Source: Nocardioides sp. QY071
GTDB lineage: Bacteria > Actinomycetota > Actinomycetes > Propionibacteriales > Nocardioidaceae
Direction of reading: 5' to 3'
DNA: 64,000 nucleotides
NCBI RefSeq assembly: GCF_029961765.1
Contig: NZ_CP124681.1
Span: 4,836,001 to 4,900,000 of the forward strand
The first letter of the stretch is position 1. Each line of letters begins with the position of its first letter. The translations under genes were made by a program, and so were the position numbers. A model generated the notes under the pieces. The model did no database searches. It worked only from the letters and a program-made list of their open reading frames with translations, and was not told the origin of the DNA. Shown one piece after another: positions 29,798 to 37,901 of this stretch.

Positions 29798-29864
29798 TTC
29801 CTGCACTTGTGGGTGTTGCAACACCCGACAAGTGCCGGAATCACCGGCCGACCGGGGATTCATG
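29798..29864. repeat. Bipartite hairpin repeat, copy 1
   Basis: Module 1: CACTTGTGGGTGTTG followed directly by CAACACCCGACAAGTG, a near-perfect hairpin with one bulge, enclosed by TTCC and GGAA. Module 2: CCGGCCGACCGGGGATTCAT, one side of a second hairpin. Both modules recur at 42810-42880 in reverse order and overlapping. This copy lies between dcd and the IdeR box of the next gene and may terminate dcd transcription. Confidence 0.8.
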
Positions 29865-29867
29865 TAG

Positions 29868-29886
29868 TTAGGTTAGCCTGACCTCA
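29868..29886. promoter_or_regulatory. IdeR/DtxR iron box
   Basis: TTAGGTTAGCCTGACCTCA matches 17 of 19 positions of the actinobacterial iron box TWAGGTWAGSCTWACCTWA. It runs right up to the ATG of the siderophore-interacting protein gene, so iron-loaded IdeR would block transcription or translation there. Confidence 0.93.
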
Positions 29887-30872
29887 TGACCGTCGACCAG
29901 AACGAGTACGTCGCCGCCCTTCCCATGCTCCTCACCGAGGTCGAGGTCGTGCGCGCCGAACGGGTCTCGCCGTCGTTCGTGCGGGTCGAGCTCGGTGGCG
30001 CGGCGTTGGCCGAGCTGGGCCCGGACGGGCCCGTGCTGGACCAGCGGATCAAGCTGATCTTCCCCAACGCGGCCGGCGCGCTGCCGTCGTTCGCCGACGC
30101 GGACGAGTCCTGGTGGACCACCTGGATGCAGATCCCCGAGGACGAGCGTGGCTCCCTGCGCACCTACACGATCCGCGACCGGATCGGCGAGGGCGCCGAC
30201 ACGCGCCTGGTCGTCGACATCGTCGTCCACGAGGGCGACGCCCACGGCGAGAGCCCGCTCGACGGCGCCGGCAACCGCTGGGCGCTCCAGGCCGCGCCCG
30301 GGCAGCGGCTGGTCACCCTGGCGCCGCGCACGGGCCACGAGTTCGGCGGCATCGAGTGGTCCCCCGGTACGGCGACGCGCCTGCTGCTGGTCGGCGACGA
30401 GACCGCCGTACCGGCGATCCGGGGCGTGCTGCGCGACCTGCCGGCCGACGCGACCGGGGCGGCGTACCTCGAGGTGCCGGTCGACGCCGACATCCAGGAC
30501 CTCGTCGCGCCCGTCGGGGTCGAGGTGACCTGGCTGCCGCGCAACGGCGGCCCACGCGGCGAGCGGCTGCACGCGGCGGTCCTCGACCACCTGACCGGCA
30601 CCGCGCCCACCGAGGCCATCGTGGTGACCGACGACGAGATCGACCCCGACCTGTGGGAGACCCCGGTGCACTCCTCCTCGGGCGAGGAGGTCGGCACGGC
30701 GACGGCGGTCCCGGCAGGGGACACGCCGTACGCCGGGCTCTACGCGTGGATCGCCGGCGAGTCCAAGGTGGTGACCGGCCTGCGCCGCAAGCTGGTCAAC
30801 GACCTCGGGCTCGACCGACGCCAGGTCGCCTTCATGGGCTACTGGCGCGAGGGTGTCTCCATGCGCTCCTGA
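29886..30872 (+). CDS. Siderophore-interacting protein (ferric-siderophore reductase, SIP/ViuB family)
   Basis: 328 residues from the ATG at 29886. FAD-binding domain with LRTYTIRDRIGEGADTRLVV (RxYT flavin motif) and VVDIVVHEGDAHGESPLDGA, then the NAD(P)-side domain LLLVGDETAVPAIRGVL (GDET block) and LYAWIAGESKVVTGLRRKLV with FMGYWREG at the end, as usual in the SIP family. It reduces Fe(III)-siderophore in the cytoplasm to release iron. The IdeR box abutting the start fits iron repression. No siderophore transport or synthesis genes adjoin it. Confidence 0.93.
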   Translation: MTVDQNEYVAALPMLLTEVEVVRAERVSPSFVRVELGGAALAELGPDGPVLDQRIKLIFPNAAGALPSFADADESWWTTWMQIPEDERGSLRTYTIRDRIGEGADTRLVVDIVVHEGDAHGESPLDGAGNRWALQAAPGQRLVTLAPRTGHEFGGIEWSPGTATRLLLVGDETAVPAIRGVLRDLPADATGAAYLEVPVDADIQDLVAPVGVEVTWLPRNGGPRGERLHAAVLDHLTGTAPTEAIVVTDDEIDPDLWETPVHSSSGEEVGTATAVPAGDTPYAGLYAWIAGESKVVTGLRRKLVNDLGLDRRQVAFMGYWREGVSMRS

Positions 30873-31063
30873 CCCGCCGACCCGGCGCGAAGTGGCTCGT
30901 GATTCGCGCCGACCCGGCGCGAAGTGGGTGGCGAATTGCGCCGACCCGGCGCGAAGTGGGTGGCGAATTGCGTCGACCCGGCAGAAGTACTGCCGGGTCG
31001 ACGCGATTTCTGAGCCAGTTTCTGCCGGGTCGGCGGGAAGACCGGGCCACTTTCTGCCGGGTC
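30871..31063. repeat. Symmetric array of 32-base repeat units, locus B
   Basis: Starts inside the stop codon of the siderophore-interacting gene with an 8-base partial unit (GACCCGCC). Three top-strand 32-base units follow at 30879, 30911 and 30943, each opening GACCCGGCGCGAAGTGG. The central hairpin at 30975-30999 is GACCCGGCAG, AAGTA, CTGCCGGGTC. Two bottom-strand 32-base units end CTGCCGGGTC at 31031 and 31063, 3 bases from the stop of the convergent aldolase gene. Same design as 6409-6677. Confidence 0.9.
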
Positions 31064-31066
31064 GCG

Positions 31067-32107
31067 CTAGACGAGAGCCGCTTCGCGCTCGGCCACGATG
31101 GTCAGCGCGATGTCGACGATCATGTCCTCCTGGCCACCGACGAGACGGCGGCGGCCGCACTCCATCAGGATGTCGCGCACGTCGACGTCGTACTGCTCGG
31201 CGGCACGCTCGGCGTGGCGCAGGAACGAGGAGTAGACGCCGGCGTAGCCGAGGGTCAGCGTCTCGCGGTCGACCCGGACCGGGCGGTCCTGGAGCGGGCG
31301 GACGATGTCGTCGGCGGCGTCCTGCAGCTTGAACACGTCGCAGCCGTGCACGAAGCCCATCAGGTCGGCGACGGCGATGAACGGCTCGATCGGGCAGTTG
31401 CCGGCGCCCGCGCCGTGACCGGCGAGGGAGGCGTCGACGCGATAGACGCCGTTCTGTACGGCGACCACGGAGTTGGCGACCGACAGCGAGAGGTTCTCGT
31501 GGGCGTGGATGCCGATCTCGGTCCCCGGGTCCAGCACGCGGCGGTAGGCCTGCACGCGCGCGGCGACGTCGTCCATGGTGAGGCGGCCGCCGGAGTCGGT
31601 GACGTAGACGCAGTGGGCGCCGTACGACTCCATCAGCTTGGCCTGCTGGGCGAGCTGCTCGGGCTCGGCCATGTGGGACAGCATCAGGAAGCCGGAGACG
31701 TCCATGCCGAGCTCGCGCGCAGCCGCGATGTGCTGCGCGGAGACGTCGGCCTCGGTGCAGTGGGTCGCGATCCGGACCGAGCGGACGCCGAGGTCGTAGG
31801 CCCGCTGGAGCTCGTGGACGGTACCGACGCCGGGCAGCAGGAGGGTGGTCAGCCGGGCGTTCTTCAGCACCGACGCGGCGGCCTCGAGCCACTCCCAGTC
31901 GGTGTGCGAGCCGGGTCCGTAGTTGACCGAGCCGCCGGCGAGGCCGTCGCCGTGGGCGACCTCGAGCGCGTCCACGCCGGCCTCGTCGAGGGCGACGACG
32001 ATCCGCTTCACGTCGGCGGGCGAGATCCGGTGCCGGATCGCGTGCATGCCGTCGCGCAGGGTGACGTCCTGGACGAAGATCTTGGTCTTCTCGGCGGGGG
32101 TGCTCAC
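31067..32107 (-). CDS. mhpE: 4-hydroxy-2-oxovalerate aldolase (MhpE/DmpG type)
   Basis: 346 residues from the ATG at 32107. DRE-TIM aldolase: VQDVTLRDGMHAIRHRISPA (metal-ligand Asp and catalytic Arg), LEVAHGDGLAGGSVNYG, IATHCTEADVSAQHIAAARE, GIHAHENLSLSVANSVVAV (metal His pair) and DRETLTLGYAGVYSSFLRHA. It cleaves 4-hydroxy-2-oxovalerate into pyruvate and acetaldehyde, which is channelled to the acylating dehydrogenase encoded just before it (ATGA overlap). The sequence follows DmpG/MhpE of aromatic meta-cleavage pathways more closely than the steroid enzyme HsaF. Its stop sits against repeat locus B. Confidence 0.93.
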   Translation of the reverse strand: MSTPAEKTKIFVQDVTLRDGMHAIRHRISPADVKRIVVALDEAGVDALEVAHGDGLAGGSVNYGPGSHTDWEWLEAAASVLKNARLTTLLLPGVGTVHELQRAYDLGVRSVRIATHCTEADVSAQHIAAARELGMDVSGFLMLSHMAEPEQLAQQAKLMESYGAHCVYVTDSGGRLTMDDVAARVQAYRRVLDPGTEIGIHAHENLSLSVANSVVAVQNGVYRVDASLAGHGAGAGNCPIEPFIAVADLMGFVHGCDVFKLQDAADDIVRPLQDRPVRVDRETLTLGYAGVYSSFLRHAERAAEQYDVDVRDILMECGRRRLVGGQEDMIVDIALTIVAEREAALV

Positions 32108-33063
32108 AGCGCGGCCTCCATGTCGTTGTTTCGAGCAGCAGCGATCCGCTCGGCGACCTGGAGGCCGGCCGAGGTCATGATGTCGAGGTTGCCGGCGTAC
32201 GCCGGGAGGTAGTGGCCGGCACCGGTGACCTGGAGGAACACCGAGACCTGGTGGGTCGGGCGCTCCGCGCCGTCGACCAACAGCGTCTCGACCGGCTGGT
32301 CCGCCGGGATCTCGGCGATCTGGACCTTCTGGACCAGCTTGTAGCCGGGGACGTACGCCGCCACGTCGGCGACCATCTTCTCCACGCTCGCGCGGATCTC
32401 GTCATGAAGGGCCGGGTCGGGTGCGTGGACGAGCGCGAAGACGGTGTCGCGCATCATCAGCGGCGGCTCGGCCGGGTTGAGGATGATGACGGCCTTGCCG
32501 CGCTTGGCGCCGCCGACCTGGGCGATCGCCCCGGACGTGGTCTCGGTGAACTCGTCGATGTTGGCGCGGGTGCCCGGACCGGCGGACTTCGAGGAGATCG
32601 AGGCGACGATCTCGGCGTACTCCACGGGGACCACACGGGAGATCGCGGCCACGATCGGGATGGTGGCCTGCCCGCCGCAGGTGACCATGTTGAGGTTGGG
32701 CGCGTCGAGGTGCTCGTCGATGTTGACGGCCGGGATCACGAACGGGCCGATGGCAGCCGGGGTGAGGTCGATCATCCGCTTGCCGAGCGGGCGCAGCAGC
32801 GCGTCGTTGTGAAGGTGCGCCTTGGCCGAGGTGGCGTCGAAGACGATCTCGATGTCGTCGAAGCCGGGCAGGGCCATCAGGCCCTCGACGCCCTCGTGGG
32901 TGGTCGCGACGCCCAGGTCGCGGGCCCGGGCGAGGCCGTCGGAGTCGGGGTCGATGCCGACGAGCGCCCCCATCTCGACGTGCTGCGCGGTCTGCAGGAT
33001 CTTGATCATCAGGTCGGTTCCGATGTTGCCGGAGCCGATGATGGCCACCTTGGTCTTGCTCAT
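32104..33063 (-). CDS. mhpF: Acetaldehyde dehydrogenase, acylating (MhpF/DmpF type)
   Basis: 319 residues from the ATG at 33063. NAD-binding VAIIGSGNIGTDLMIKILQT, VEMGALVGIDPDSDGLARA, nucleophile Cys in NMVTCGGQATIPIVAAISR, then SISSKSAGPGTRANIDEFTE and ILNPAEPPLMMRDTVFALV. It turns acetaldehyde into acetyl-CoA with NAD and CoA and forms a channelled complex with the aldolase. Starts and ends in ATGA overlaps with mhpD and mhpE respectively. Confidence 0.95.
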   Translation of the reverse strand: MSKTKVAIIGSGNIGTDLMIKILQTAQHVEMGALVGIDPDSDGLARARDLGVATTHEGVEGLMALPGFDDIEIVFDATSAKAHLHNDALLRPLGKRMIDLTPAAIGPFVIPAVNIDEHLDAPNLNMVTCGGQATIPIVAAISRVVPVEYAEIVASISSKSAGPGTRANIDEFTETTSGAIAQVGGAKRGKAVIILNPAEPPLMMRDTVFALVHAPDPALHDEIRASVEKMVADVAAYVPGYKLVQKVQIAEIPADQPVETLLVDGAERPTHQVSVFLQVTGAGHYLPAYAGNLDIMTSAGLQVAERIAAARNNDMEAAL

Positions 33064-33872
33064 GAGTCCTCCTTGGTGCTGAAGCTGATGGCGACGGAGC
33101 CGAGTCCGTCGATGGTGAGCTCGACGTCGGCGCCGGGGGCGGCGGGACGCATCGGGCCGAGCGCGCCGGAGAGCACGACCTGGCCCGCGCGCAACGGGTC
33201 GCCGAGGTCGCGGGCCTGTCGGGCCAGCCACTGCAGCGCGACGAGCGGGTCGCCGAGGGAGGCGGCGCCGGTGCCGACCGAGTCGTCCTGGCCGCTGACG
33301 GTCATCGCCATGGCGGCGTCCTTCGGCGAGAAGTCGTCGAGAGTACGGCGCTCGGTGCCGAGCACGTAGCCGCCGGCCGAGGCGTTGTCGGCGACGGTGT
33401 CAGCGAAGCTGATGTCCCAGTTGTCGATCCGGCTGTCGCACACCTCGATCGCGGCGACGGCGTAGTCGACGGCGGCCGCGACCTGGTCGAGGTCGAGGTC
33501 GCCCTCGGCGAGGTCGGCGCCCAGGACGAACGCGATCTCGCCCTCGACCTTCGGCTGCAGCAGCCCGCTGATGTCGATCGGCGCGGAGGCGTCGTACTCC
33601 ATGTCGTCGAAGAGCACGCCCAGGTCGGGGGTGTCGACGCCCAGCTGCTTCTGGACGGCCTCGGAGGTCGCGCCGATCTTGCGGCCGACGACCGTGGCGC
33701 CGGCGTCGAGGCGGTGCGCGTTGAGCTGCTGCTGCACGGCGTACGCGAGGTTGATGTCGCGGTCGCCGATCAGGTCGCGGATCGGGGCACAGGGCTGGTT
33801 GTCGACCAGCGCGGTGTGCAGGCGCTCGGCGGCAGCCGTGACGGCAGTGTCGAGGTCGAGAGCTTCGGTCAT
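33060..33872 (-). CDS. mhpD: 2-oxopent-4-enoate (2-keto-4-pentenoate) hydratase
   Basis: 270 residues from the ATG at 33872; a GTG at 33881 is an in-frame alternative. Family blocks: LAYAVQQQLNAHRLDAGATV, GRKIGATSEAVQKQLGVDTP, LLQPKVEGEIAFVLGADL (metal-binding ExE), AIEVCDSRIDNWDISFADTV and DNASAGGYVLGTE. It adds water to 2-hydroxypenta-2,4-dienoate to give 4-hydroxy-2-oxovalerate, the substrate of MhpE. First gene of a three-gene operon joined by ATGA overlaps. No ring-cleavage dioxygenase lies nearby, so the upper pathway is elsewhere. Confidence 0.93.
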   Translation of the reverse strand: MTEALDLDTAVTAAAERLHTALVDNQPCAPIRDLIGDRDINLAYAVQQQLNAHRLDAGATVVGRKIGATSEAVQKQLGVDTPDLGVLFDDMEYDASAPIDISGLLQPKVEGEIAFVLGADLAEGDLDLDQVAAAVDYAVAAIEVCDSRIDNWDISFADTVADNASAGGYVLGTERRTLDDFSPKDAAMAMTVSGQDDSVGTGAASLGDPLVALQWLARQARDLGDPLRAGQVVLSGALGPMRPAAPGADVELTIDGLGSVAISFSTKEDS

Positions 33873-33941
33873 GGTGCTCACTCTCGTGCCTGGCGTCGTC
33901 GCCCACCATGGGCACGTTCCACTCACCGGTACGCTGTGCGA

Positions 33942-34706
33942 GTGGCGGACGCGCAGGACCTGGACACCGTCCTGGGCAAGGCGGTCGCGCTGCTGCGCGC
34001 CTTCGGCCCCGAGGACCGGCTGCTCCCCCTCGCCGAGCTGGTCCGACGCACCGGCCTCCCGAAGGGCACCGCGCACCGGGTCGCCGCCGACCTGGTGCAC
34101 CACCGGCTGCTGGAGAAGACCGAGCACGGCTACCGGCTGGCCGGCGGGCTGTTCGAGCTCGGCATGCGGGCGGCCACCGAGCGCACCCTGCTCGAGGTCG
34201 CGATGCCGTTCCTGCAGGACCTCTACGAGCGCACCCACGAGACCGTCCACCTCGGGGTCCGCGACGGCACCGAGGTCGTCTACGTCGCCAAGATCGGCGG
34301 GCACCGCCAGGCCCGCAGCCCCTCACGGACCGGCGGCCGGATGCCGATGCACTGCACCGCCATCGGCAAGGTGTTGCTCGCGCACGCCGAGCCGTCCGTG
34401 CGGGCGGCGGTGCTGGCGGGGCCGCTCGCCCGTCGTACGCCGCACACGGTGGTGGCACCGGGCCTGCTCGAGCAGCAGCTGGAGCGGGCTCTGGAGAACG
34501 GGCTGGCCTTCGAGCGCGAGGAGTCGACGCCGGGCCTGCTGTGCGTGGCGGCGCCGGTGCTCGACACCGACGGGGCGAGCGCACTGGCCGCGATCAGCGT
34601 GACCGGCCCGGTCGGCCGGTTCCGGCCGGAGGCGCACCAGAACGCGGTCCGGGCGGCGGCCACGGCCCTCGCGAGCACCCTGGCCCGCCGCCCGGGCGGG
34701 TTGTAG
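33942..34706 (+). CDS. IclR-family regulator
   Basis: 254 residues from the GTG at 33942 (GTG at 33936 also in frame). Winged helix: LGKAVALLRAFGPEDRLLPL, ELVRRTGLPKGTAHRVAADL and HGYRLAGGLFELGMRAATER. The IclR ligand domain follows: ETVHLGVRDGTEVVYVAKIG, MPMHCTAIGKVLLAHAEPSV and a late GLLCVAAPVLDTDG. Divergent from mhpDFE with 69 bp between starts, a gap that includes the palindrome GCCCACCATGGGC. E. coli MhpR is an IclR-family activator of mhp genes, so this is the likely regulator of the operon (inference from position and family). Confidence 0.9.
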   Translation: MADAQDLDTVLGKAVALLRAFGPEDRLLPLAELVRRTGLPKGTAHRVAADLVHHRLLEKTEHGYRLAGGLFELGMRAATERTLLEVAMPFLQDLYERTHETVHLGVRDGTEVVYVAKIGGHRQARSPSRTGGRMPMHCTAIGKVLLAHAEPSVRAAVLAGPLARRTPHTVVAPGLLEQQLERALENGLAFEREESTPGLLCVAAPVLDTDGASALAAISVTGPVGRFRPEAHQNAVRAAATALASTLARRPGGL

Positions 34707-34753
34707 GCGGTTTGGAGGAGTCAGGGTGGCCGGCGCGGCGTCGGCTCCCACCG

Positions 34754-34865
34754 CTGTAACACGTTGTCCACCCGACTGGTCGGCGGTTGTCAGCACGACA
34801 CGCCGACGACACGCCGAGCCTGGTGCGGAGAACCGTCAGGTAGTCGGGTGGACAACGTGTTACAG
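34754..34865. repeat. Perfect 24-base inverted repeat, 64-base loop
   Basis: The left arm at 34754-34777 begins CTGTAACACGTTGTCC and the right arm at 34842-34865 is its exact reverse complement. The loop can extend the stem (GGCGGTT near 34782 with AACCGTC near 34831). It lies between convergent genes, 47 bases after the IclR stop and 40 bases before the end of the S15 hydrolase gene. Either a bidirectional terminator, a structured RNA, or a small mobile palindrome. No open frame inside. Confidence 0.9.
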
Positions 34866-34905
34866 CCCGACCAGCCCGACCAGCGCGGACCGGCGGATGA
34901 GCCGG

Positions 34906-36975
34906 TCAGCGCACCGCCATGGTCAGCACCGACGGGTACTGCGGGCCGGTGTGCACGGTGACCGGCACCAGCTGGCCGACCAGGTCGGTGAGCGGCGACA
35001 ACAGGTGCGGTACGTCGAACGCCTGGACCGCGATCCGCAGCCGGTGCCCCTTCGCGATCACCGCGCCGGTCGGGAAGATCTCGACGTCGACCGGCGCGAT
35101 CTCGCCGGCAGGCAGGTTGGCCTTCGCCTCGCGGGTGAACGGGTGGTACGGCTGGAGCAGCTGGCCGTCGAGGTAGCGCGAGCGGCTCTCGTCGAGCTTG
35201 CGGTGCGCGATGGTCTGCCAGCCTCCGCTGATCCGGGTGACCGTTCCGTCAGGTGCGACGTCCTCCACCGCGACCGACAGCATCCCGTCGCCGGTCGGCG
35301 TCGAGACGTAGAGCCGCGCGTTGAGCGGACCCTGGAAGCGCACGTCGGCGTCCTGCGGCGCGGTGTCGAAGGTGACCCCGCCGAGGTCGTTGAGCGCGTT
35401 GTTCGTGAAGCAGGGCAGGTCCGCGAGCAGCACGTTCGGCACCCCGGCGGTCCACTGGTTGGCCGAGCGGGTGCACAGGCCGGTGACCGGGATCGGCGGG
35501 ACGACGGCGGACCCGGCGCTCGCCGTACCCGTGGTCAGGACGCCGGCCCTGCCGCCGACCGCGGCGTCGCCGGACAGGGCATAGCTGCGGGCGGAGAGGT
35601 CGTCGTCGAGCCACTTCGCCTTGCGCACCCACGAGCCGGAGCCCTGCTCGTAGTAGGTCAGCGGCGCGATCTGGTCGAGCTGGCCGTCCATGCCGTTGAT
35701 GTACTGGTCGAACCAGCGCAGCTGCAGCTCCGCGAGCGAGCCGTAGCCCGCCTTGCCGACCTCGGCGCCGGACGAACCCTGCAGGTGGTCCCACGGACCG
35801 ACGATGAGCTTGGTCGGGACGCCGCGCTGCTGGAGCCGCTCGAACACGAGCGGCGTGCCGCGCTGGAACAGGTCGAACTCGCCGCCGACGAGGAACGTCG
35901 GGACGGTGACGTTGTCGAGGACCTCGATCGGTGAGCGCTCGCGGTAGAACGGGCCGTCGTAGGCCGGGTCGCCGCCGAGCACCGCCTGGACGGCGAGCGG
36001 CAGGGTGAAGCCGAGCCCGCCCATCAGGTGGTCGAGCGCCATCTTGAAGCCGGCCTGCGGCTCCTGGAGGCCGTACGCCGGCGGGATCACCCCGGTCGCG
36101 GTGACCAGTCCGAGCCACAGCGGGATGAACCCGACGTCGATCTGGCCGCCGGAGGCGACGACGTCGCGGTAGACGTCGGCCGCCGGGACCTGCGGGAAGA
36201 TCGCCTTGAGTCCCCGGGGCTTCTGGGCGGCGGCGAAGAGCTGCGAGATGCCCATGTACGACGCGCCGGTCATGCCGACCTTGCCGTTGCTCCACGGCTG
36301 GGAGGCCGCCCACTCGACGATCGCCCCGGCGTCCTTGCCCTCGCGGGCGCTGAACGCGGCCCACTGGCCCTGCGAACCGCCGGTGCCGCGGGCGTCGACG
36401 GTGAGCTGGGCGTAGCCGCGCGCGACCAGGTAGCCAGGGTCGGCCCCGGCGAGGGTGGCACCCGCACCGGCGGAGAGGACCGTCTTGTTGTAGGCGGTGA
36501 TGGTGACGATGACCGGGAGTGGCGTGGTGACCGGCTTGCCGTCGGCGCCGGCCGGGCGTTGCAGGTCGCCGCGCAGGATCACGCCGTCGTCCATGGTGAT
36601 CGGGATGTCGCGGGTGGTGACGCTGGCGTCGTACTGCGCCGGGCGCGGGGTCCACGGGGTGGCTGCGGGGGCGGTGCCGGTGCTGCCGGCAGGGCTGCCG
36701 GGCGTGCCGGTGGGGGTGCTCGTCGTCGCCGGAGCGGGCGCCGCGTGCTTGGCCTTGGCGCACTTCCTCTTGTGCTTCTTGGCCTTCCTCTTGCACTTCT
36801 TCGGCTTCTGGGCGACCGGCACGCTCGCCCCCGCCTGCTGGACCGAGACGGCGGTGCGGGCCGCGGTCGCGCCCGCGCCGACGGCGTCACCGCCGAGCGG
36901 GAGCACGAAGGCGGCGGCGAGGCCGGTGCTGAGCAGCGCGGCCACCAGGCGGCGGCGCAGGGCGTTGTCGTTCAT
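34906..36975 (-). CDS. Exported CocE/NonD-type hydrolase (peptidase S15 family)
   Basis: 689 residues from the ATG at 36975. The signal peptide region LVAALLSTGLAAAFVLPLGG is followed by a low-complexity linker: a Lys/Cys-rich stretch (KPKKCKRKAKKHKRKCAKAK) and a Pro/Thr/Ala-rich one. The catalytic domain has DARGTGGSQGQWAAFSAREG, nucleophile elbow GMTGASYMGISQ, acid in VGGEFDLFQRG, His in VGPWDHLQG, and the C-terminal X-Pro dipeptidyl-peptidase beta domain (VEIFPTGAVIAKGHRLRIAV). It should be exported and hydrolyse an ester or X-Pro peptide. A GTTAC-type palindrome lies 20 bases upstream of the start. Confidence 0.88.
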   Translation of the reverse strand: MNDNALRRRLVAALLSTGLAAAFVLPLGGDAVGAGATAARTAVSVQQAGASVPVAQKPKKCKRKAKKHKRKCAKAKHAAPAPATTSTPTGTPGSPAGSTGTAPAATPWTPRPAQYDASVTTRDIPITMDDGVILRGDLQRPAGADGKPVTTPLPVIVTITAYNKTVLSAGAGATLAGADPGYLVARGYAQLTVDARGTGGSQGQWAAFSAREGKDAGAIVEWAASQPWSNGKVGMTGASYMGISQLFAAAQKPRGLKAIFPQVPAADVYRDVVASGGQIDVGFIPLWLGLVTATGVIPPAYGLQEPQAGFKMALDHLMGGLGFTLPLAVQAVLGGDPAYDGPFYRERSPIEVLDNVTVPTFLVGGEFDLFQRGTPLVFERLQQRGVPTKLIVGPWDHLQGSSGAEVGKAGYGSLAELQLRWFDQYINGMDGQLDQIAPLTYYEQGSGSWVRKAKWLDDDLSARSYALSGDAAVGGRAGVLTTGTASAGSAVVPPIPVTGLCTRSANQWTAGVPNVLLADLPCFTNNALNDLGGVTFDTAPQDADVRFQGPLNARLYVSTPTGDGMLSVAVEDVAPDGTVTRISGGWQTIAHRKLDESRSRYLDGQLLQPYHPFTREAKANLPAGEIAPVDVEIFPTGAVIAKGHRLRIAVQAFDVPHLLSPLTDLVGQLVPVTVHTGPQYPSVLTMAVR

Positions 36976-36995
36976 GGGTGGTCCCCTCCCGTGGC

Positions 36996-37010
36996 GTACT
37001 CACGGGTAAC
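36996..37010. promoter_or_regulatory. GTTAC-type palindrome upstream of the S15 hydrolase
   Basis: Read on the minus strand it is GTTACCCGTGAGTAC, close to the FadE-gene site GTTACTGGTGAGTAG (12 of 15 positions). It ends 20 bases before the ATG at 36975. Weaker support than the other three sites because the gene is not an obvious beta-oxidation gene. Confidence 0.5.
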
Positions 37011-37056
37011 GAGGCACCTGTGGTCCCGGTCACGCAGTCGCCCGGGCCGGGCCGGC

Positions 37057-37860
37057 TCAGGGCTGGTCGGGCATGTTCGTCCAGCCCTTGCCGTCGCGGC
37101 GGCGGAACCAGCCGGACGCGGCGAGGGTGCCGCCGTCGACGGGGACGGTGTGGCCGGTGACGAACCGGGCGGCGTCGCTGGTCAGGAAGTCGACGACGCC
37201 CGCGTGGTCGTCGGCCTCGGCGAACCGGCCGAGCGGGAGCCACAGCGGCACCAGCGCCTCGTCGCGTCCGCGCAGCATCGCCGCGCGCGAGGTCTGGGCG
37301 GTGTCGGTGAGGTCGGGGGCGATCGCGTTGACCCGCACGCCGCGCGGCCCGAGCTCCACGGCCATGCTCTTGGTGAAGGCGGAGACGCCGGCCTTGAAGG
37401 CGGAGTACGGCGCGCTGGCCGGGATGCCTCGGTAGGCCTCGACCGTCGAGACGTTGACGATCGAGGAGCCGGCCACCAGGTGCGGCAGCACGGCGTACGT
37501 CATCGTGAGGACGTGGCGCAGGTTGACCTCGTAGAGCCGCTGCCACTGCTCGGGCGTGCTGTGCGCGAAGTCGCGCGAGGCCGGGCGGAAGTCGCCGACG
37601 TTGTTGACCAGGACGTCGATCGCGCTGCTGATCCCGGCCGCCGTGGTCACGACGGTGGTGGCGACGTCGTCATCGGTGATGTCGCCGGGGACGACGGTGC
37701 AGGCGCCGCCGTCCTCGCGGATGCCGGTGGCCGCGGCCGCGGCGGCCTCCGGGTCGATGTCGTTGAGGACGACGTGGTCACCGCGGGCCGCGAGGGCGCG
37801 CGAGATCGCTCCGCCGATGCCGCCCGCTCCCCCGGTGACGATGCTGACCCGGTGTTCCAT
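37057..37860 (-). CDS. Short-chain dehydrogenase/reductase
   Basis: 267 residues from the ATG at 37860. Classical SDR: VSIVTGGAGGIGGAISRALA (TGxxxGIG), VLVNNVGDFRP (NNxG), catalytic Ser in VNVSTVEAYRG and Tyr-Lys in YSAFKAGVSAFTKSMAVELG, with DGGTLAASGW near the end. The NADP-preferring or NAD-preferring type cannot be fixed, though NDIDPEAA at strand 2 suggests NAD(H). It is divergent from the KstR2-like TetR regulator (41 bp between starts), which fits regulation of this gene by that protein. The substrate may be a hydroxyacyl or steroid-derived alcohol (inference). Confidence 0.9.
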   Translation of the reverse strand: MEHRVSIVTGGAGGIGGAISRALAARGDHVVLNDIDPEAAAAAATGIREDGGACTVVPGDITDDDVATTVVTTAAGISSAIDVLVNNVGDFRPASRDFAHSTPEQWQRLYEVNLRHVLTMTYAVLPHLVAGSSIVNVSTVEAYRGIPASAPYSAFKAGVSAFTKSMAVELGPRGVRVNAIAPDLTDTAQTSRAAMLRGRDEALVPLWLPLGRFAEADDHAGVVDFLTSDAARFVTGHTVPVDGGTLAASGWFRRRDGKGWTNMPDQP

Positions 37861-37901
37861 GCTCTCTCCGATCACTGAGGTTCTGGCAGGATCGCGGCGT
37901 G

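Noticed and set aside
31067..33872. Assignment as steroid-specific hsaEFG
   Set aside because: The aldolase and dehydrogenase agree better with DmpG/DmpF and MhpE/MhpF in their conserved blocks than with HsaF, and an IclR gene, not KstR, faces the operon.
34754..34865. Insertion sequence or complete mobile element
   Set aside because: Only 112 bases, no transposase and no target-site duplication visible; kept as an unexplained inverted repeat.
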